Assembly (NCBI RefSeq): GCF_900100115.1
Contig: NZ_FNKL01000001.1
Location: forward strand, 620,001 to 684,000
Direction: 5' to 3'
DNA from: Chryseobacterium soldanellicola
GTDB lineage: Bacteria > Bacteroidota > Bacteroidia > Flavobacteriales > Weeksellaceae
DNA length: 64,000 nt
Positions 61,711-64,000 of this stretch are shown one piece after another. A program made the translations under genes and the position numbers. Under the pieces are notes generated by a model, which saw nothing but the letters and a program-made list of their open reading frames with translations, was not told the DNA's origin and did no database searches. The stretch's first letter is position 1. Every line of letters begins with the position of its first letter.

Positions 61711-62259
61711 ATGAAAAATCATATTCTATCAGCATTCAGATTGACGCTCGTCATGTTGGTTATCATTGGAATTTATTTAGGCATCGTTTACGCAGGTTCT
61801 AAAATTTTACCGACACAGGGAAATGCAGAAATTATCAATTATAAAGGTCAAAAATTTTACGCCAATATCGGTCAGAATTTTACGTCTCCAAAATATTTCC
61901 ACGGTCGCCCATCTGCAGTTGATTACAACGCTGCAGGAAGTGCGGGAAGCAACAAAGGACCAAGTAATGAAGAATATCTGCAAACCGTTCAGAAAAGAAT
62001 TGACACTTTAAAAATGCAGAATCCCGAAATGATAAATGTAAAAGTTCCTGTGGAATTGGTTACTGCAAGCGGAAGCGGACTAGATCCTGATATTTCTGAG
62101 AACGGAGCTTTATACCAGGTAAAAAGAATTGCAAAAGTGAGAAATATTCCTGTTGAAAAACTTGAAAATCTTATTAAAAATCATACGGGAAAACCAGTTT
62201 TAGGACCGTCTAAAGTCAATGTTTTGAAATTGAATATTGCTTTGGATAATTTAAAATAA
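61711..62259 (+). CDS. kdpC: Potassium-transporting ATPase subunit KdpC
   Basis: 182 residues with one N-terminal membrane helix (LVMLVIIGIYLGIVYAG) and a periplasmic part with the KdpC signatures SPKYFHGRPSAVDYNAAGSA, SNKGPSNEEY and VTASGSGLDPDISENGAL. KdpC aids assembly and K+ binding of the KdpFABC pump. It starts 12 bases after kdpB and is intact. Confidence 0.94.
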   Translation: MKNHILSAFRLTLVMLVIIGIYLGIVYAGSKILPTQGNAEIINYKGQKFYANIGQNFTSPKYFHGRPSAVDYNAAGSAGSNKGPSNEEYLQTVQKRIDTLKMQNPEMINVKVPVELVTASGSGLDPDISENGALYQVKRIAKVRNIPVEKLENLIKNHTGKPVLGPSKVNVLKLNIALDNLK

Positions 62260-62286
62260 TAACACATTGTTATCAATATTTATATA

Positions 62287-63654
62287 ATGAAATCAACAAC
62301 TATTCAGGCTATTTTTTTATTGGGATTTTTTGCTTTAAATTCCATGAATGCACAGGAAATCAAGAAAGATTCTGTTTCCTTACCTAAAGATTCGTTAATA
62401 ACAAAAACGGATTCTAAAATTCCTTTCGACGGCTACGATCTGACTTGGATCAACGGTCAAAACCGCCAGACAGATTTCCCTTTAACCTTGAAAGATAAGG
62501 ATGGAGAAACGATTTTAACAGGTGTCACCTATGTGGATGCCTACTACAACTACGATTTCCGAAATCCAAAAGATAATACTCATACGATTTCAGCAGCGAT
62601 CGGTCGTTCCAATGAATTTACCATCAATATGGCAAGTATCGGTTTAGAAACCAATTACAAAAATATGATCGGACGTTTATGGTTGCAATACGGACAGATG
62701 GGTTCTATTGTTCAGGATTTGGACGGAACGGTGAATCATGGTAAAAATACCAGTGTGAGTAACTTAAAAAATATTCGAGAAGCTGCGGCAGGTTATCATT
62801 TCAACGTAATGAACGGCTTGAATGTTGAAGCCGGGATTTTCATGAGCTACATCGGTCTGGAAAGTTACGTTTTAGGAGAAAACTGGAACTATCAGAGAAG
62901 TTTGGTCTGCGATTTTACTCCGTTTTATTTTCAGGGAGCAAGAATTCAGGCGTATCCTTCAAAAAAATATAAGGTTGAGCTTTGGTTATTAAATGGCTGG
63001 CAAAGTTATAATTCATGGAACAAAGGTCTTGGATTGGGAGTTTCCAACTATTACCGTCCAAATGAAAATCTTCAGTTAGTTGCCAATTTTTATTTAAACG
63101 GAAAAGACACGAGAAATAATTCTGAGGTGCGCCGTTTTCATCATGACCACAGTATTGTTGCAAGATATTTCCATAATAAAGAGAGCAACGGCTTGTCACA
63201 GGCGGCATTCAGCATCAACAACCATTACGGATTCCAGAGCGGTGGCGGTTTGAAAGCAAAAGACAATTATATGATCGGAACTTCCATCGCCAACAGACTT
63301 TGGTTCCATCACAATAAAATTGCTTTATCTTTAAGAGCCGACGCAATTTCAAATCCTGGAGCTTATTTGGCATTCTCTCCTTCTCCGGTTGCCAATAATG
63401 ATTTTAATGATGCCTTGGCAAAAGGAGAAAAGCTGAAAATGTTTCAGGGAACTGCAACACTGGATTTAATGCCGAATCAATTCGTAACTTTCAGATTGGA
63501 ATACGGATTCAGAAAAAGTAATATCCCTTATTTTGCAGGATCCGGCGGAACAACCAGCCCGGACGGATGGATCGACACACCAGTTGACACCTGGAGACCG
63601 GATTTAAGAAAATCTGACAGCAGATTGACTTTAGCTGTAATGTTCAGGCTTTAA
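62287..63654 (+). CDS. Outer-membrane beta-barrel porin (BBP2-like)
   Basis: 455 residues with a signal peptide (ends MNAQ). The rest is a barrel with alternating hydrophobic strands (YVDAYYNYDF, GLETNYKNMIGRLWLQYGQM, FRLEYGFRKSN) and the C-terminal aromatic (TLAVMFRL). The family looks like putative beta-barrel porin-2 (OmpL-like). It lies 27 bases after kdpC on the same strand, so it may provide outer-membrane entry for K+ or another solute along with the pump; that role is inference. Confidence 0.82.
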   Translation: MKSTTIQAIFLLGFFALNSMNAQEIKKDSVSLPKDSLITKTDSKIPFDGYDLTWINGQNRQTDFPLTLKDKDGETILTGVTYVDAYYNYDFRNPKDNTHTISAAIGRSNEFTINMASIGLETNYKNMIGRLWLQYGQMGSIVQDLDGTVNHGKNTSVSNLKNIREAAAGYHFNVMNGLNVEAGIFMSYIGLESYVLGENWNYQRSLVCDFTPFYFQGARIQAYPSKKYKVELWLLNGWQSYNSWNKGLGLGVSNYYRPNENLQLVANFYLNGKDTRNNSEVRRFHHDHSIVARYFHNKESNGLSQAAFSINNHYGFQSGGGLKAKDNYMIGTSIANRLWFHHNKIALSLRADAISNPGAYLAFSPSPVANNDFNDALAKGEKLKMFQGTATLDLMPNQFVTFRLEYGFRKSNIPYFAGSGGTTSPDGWIDTPVDTWRPDLRKSDSRLTLAVMFRL

Positions 63655-63687
63655 TTAATAGAATTAGATTTTTAATACTTTCTATAC

Positions 63688-63722
63688 GCCCGAAATAATT
63701 AATTTTAATTGTTTCGGGCTGT
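63688..63722 (+). terminator. Terminator-like hairpin after the first porin gene
   Basis: 8-bp stem GCCCGAAA / TTTCGGGC with a 16-base AT loop and a short T stretch. It would end the kdp-porin transcript, or part of it. Confidence 0.65.
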
Positions 63723-63760
63723 TTAAACAAATTATAATTCTTAAAAAATAAATTTTAATA

Positions 63761-64000
63761 TGAAAAAGTATCTTGTCATTGCATTGATGGTTGTGATGTT
63801 TTTTCCGAAGGCACAGCAGTCTTCGGATTCGATGAAACTTGGCAATAAGATCACTTTTTCTGCCTATGCAGAGCTTTTTTACAGCTATGATTTTAATGAG
63901 CCCGGTCACCATAAACGTCAGGATTTCCTCTACTCCTACAACCGTCACAATGAGCTTAATCTTAATTTGGGACTTGTAAAAGCTACCTATCAAAGTGAAA
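63761..64000 (+). CDS. Outer-membrane beta-barrel protein, 3' end outside the window
   Basis: The first 80 residues are visible: a signal peptide (MKKYLVIALMVVMFFPKAQQ) and a barrel-like start (KITFSAYAELFYSYDF, RHNELNLNLGLVKATY). The opening resembles the porin at 62287, so it is probably a second BBP2-like porin. It continues beyond base 64000. Confidence 0.7.

Overview
The window looks like a chromosomal piece of a Flavobacteriia member, most likely Chryseobacterium or a close relative (Weeksellaceae). The evidence is low GC, many upstream regions with the Bacteroidetes -7 promoter box TAnnTTTG, type IX secretion (T9SS) C-terminal sorting domains, a SusC/SusD pair, GSCFA and DUF6438 proteins, an S46 dipeptidyl-peptidase and an aspartate ammonia-lyase. 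The genus is inferred from gene content and style, not from a marker gene. Most of the window is ordinary housekeeping chromosome, punctuated by many short intergenic inverted repeats of several families.

Layout. 0-4 kb: two paralogous secreted fibre-like proteins around a T9SS protein. 4-14 kb: a DUF6438 lipoprotein, an RhlE-type helicase with a TTG start, TatD, GSCFA, a polyprenyl synthase, a ParE-type toxin-antitoxin pair, a PiT phosphate transporter with its DUF47 partner, and a DeaD-type helicase. 14-21 kb: a surface-glycan cluster (FkbM methyltransferase, flippase, two glycosyltransferases, another methyltransferase) next to aspA and a lipoprotein amidase. 22.2-28.5 kb: an accessory island between two identical tRNA-Pro/tRNA-Arg pairs. 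It holds three tandem secreted paralogues, a TetR regulator under a 38-bp perfect palindrome, and a SASA-type esterase. 28.6-42.4 kb: an SH3 protein, PrmA and an SDR, then a minus-strand block with a calcineurin-like phosphoesterase, SusD, SusC, a glycerophosphodiester phosphodiesterase and an Oar-like TonB receptor. This block may serve uptake of phosphorus-containing organic compounds. 42.6-55.2 kb: LigA, an LRR/T9SS protein, an MgtC-family protein, a DPP11-type S46 peptidase, a polysaccharide deacetylase with a GNAT protein, and a double M16 peptidase. 55.3-64 kb: repeat-rich DNA, then a sigma-54 response regulator and the high-affinity potassium operon kdpFABC with two porin-like genes; the second porin runs off the end.

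The most interesting places are these. (1) The kdp operon begins with two unannotated micro-ORFs that overlap by ATGA and lead directly into a 25-residue KdpF, while kdpB carries a one-base deletion just before the phosphorylation domain. (2) The tRNA-bounded island contains a triplicated gene family and an exceptional TetR operator. (3) Dispersed and tandem intergenic repeats are dense. I found no CRISPR array, intact insertion sequence, prophage or rRNA gene.
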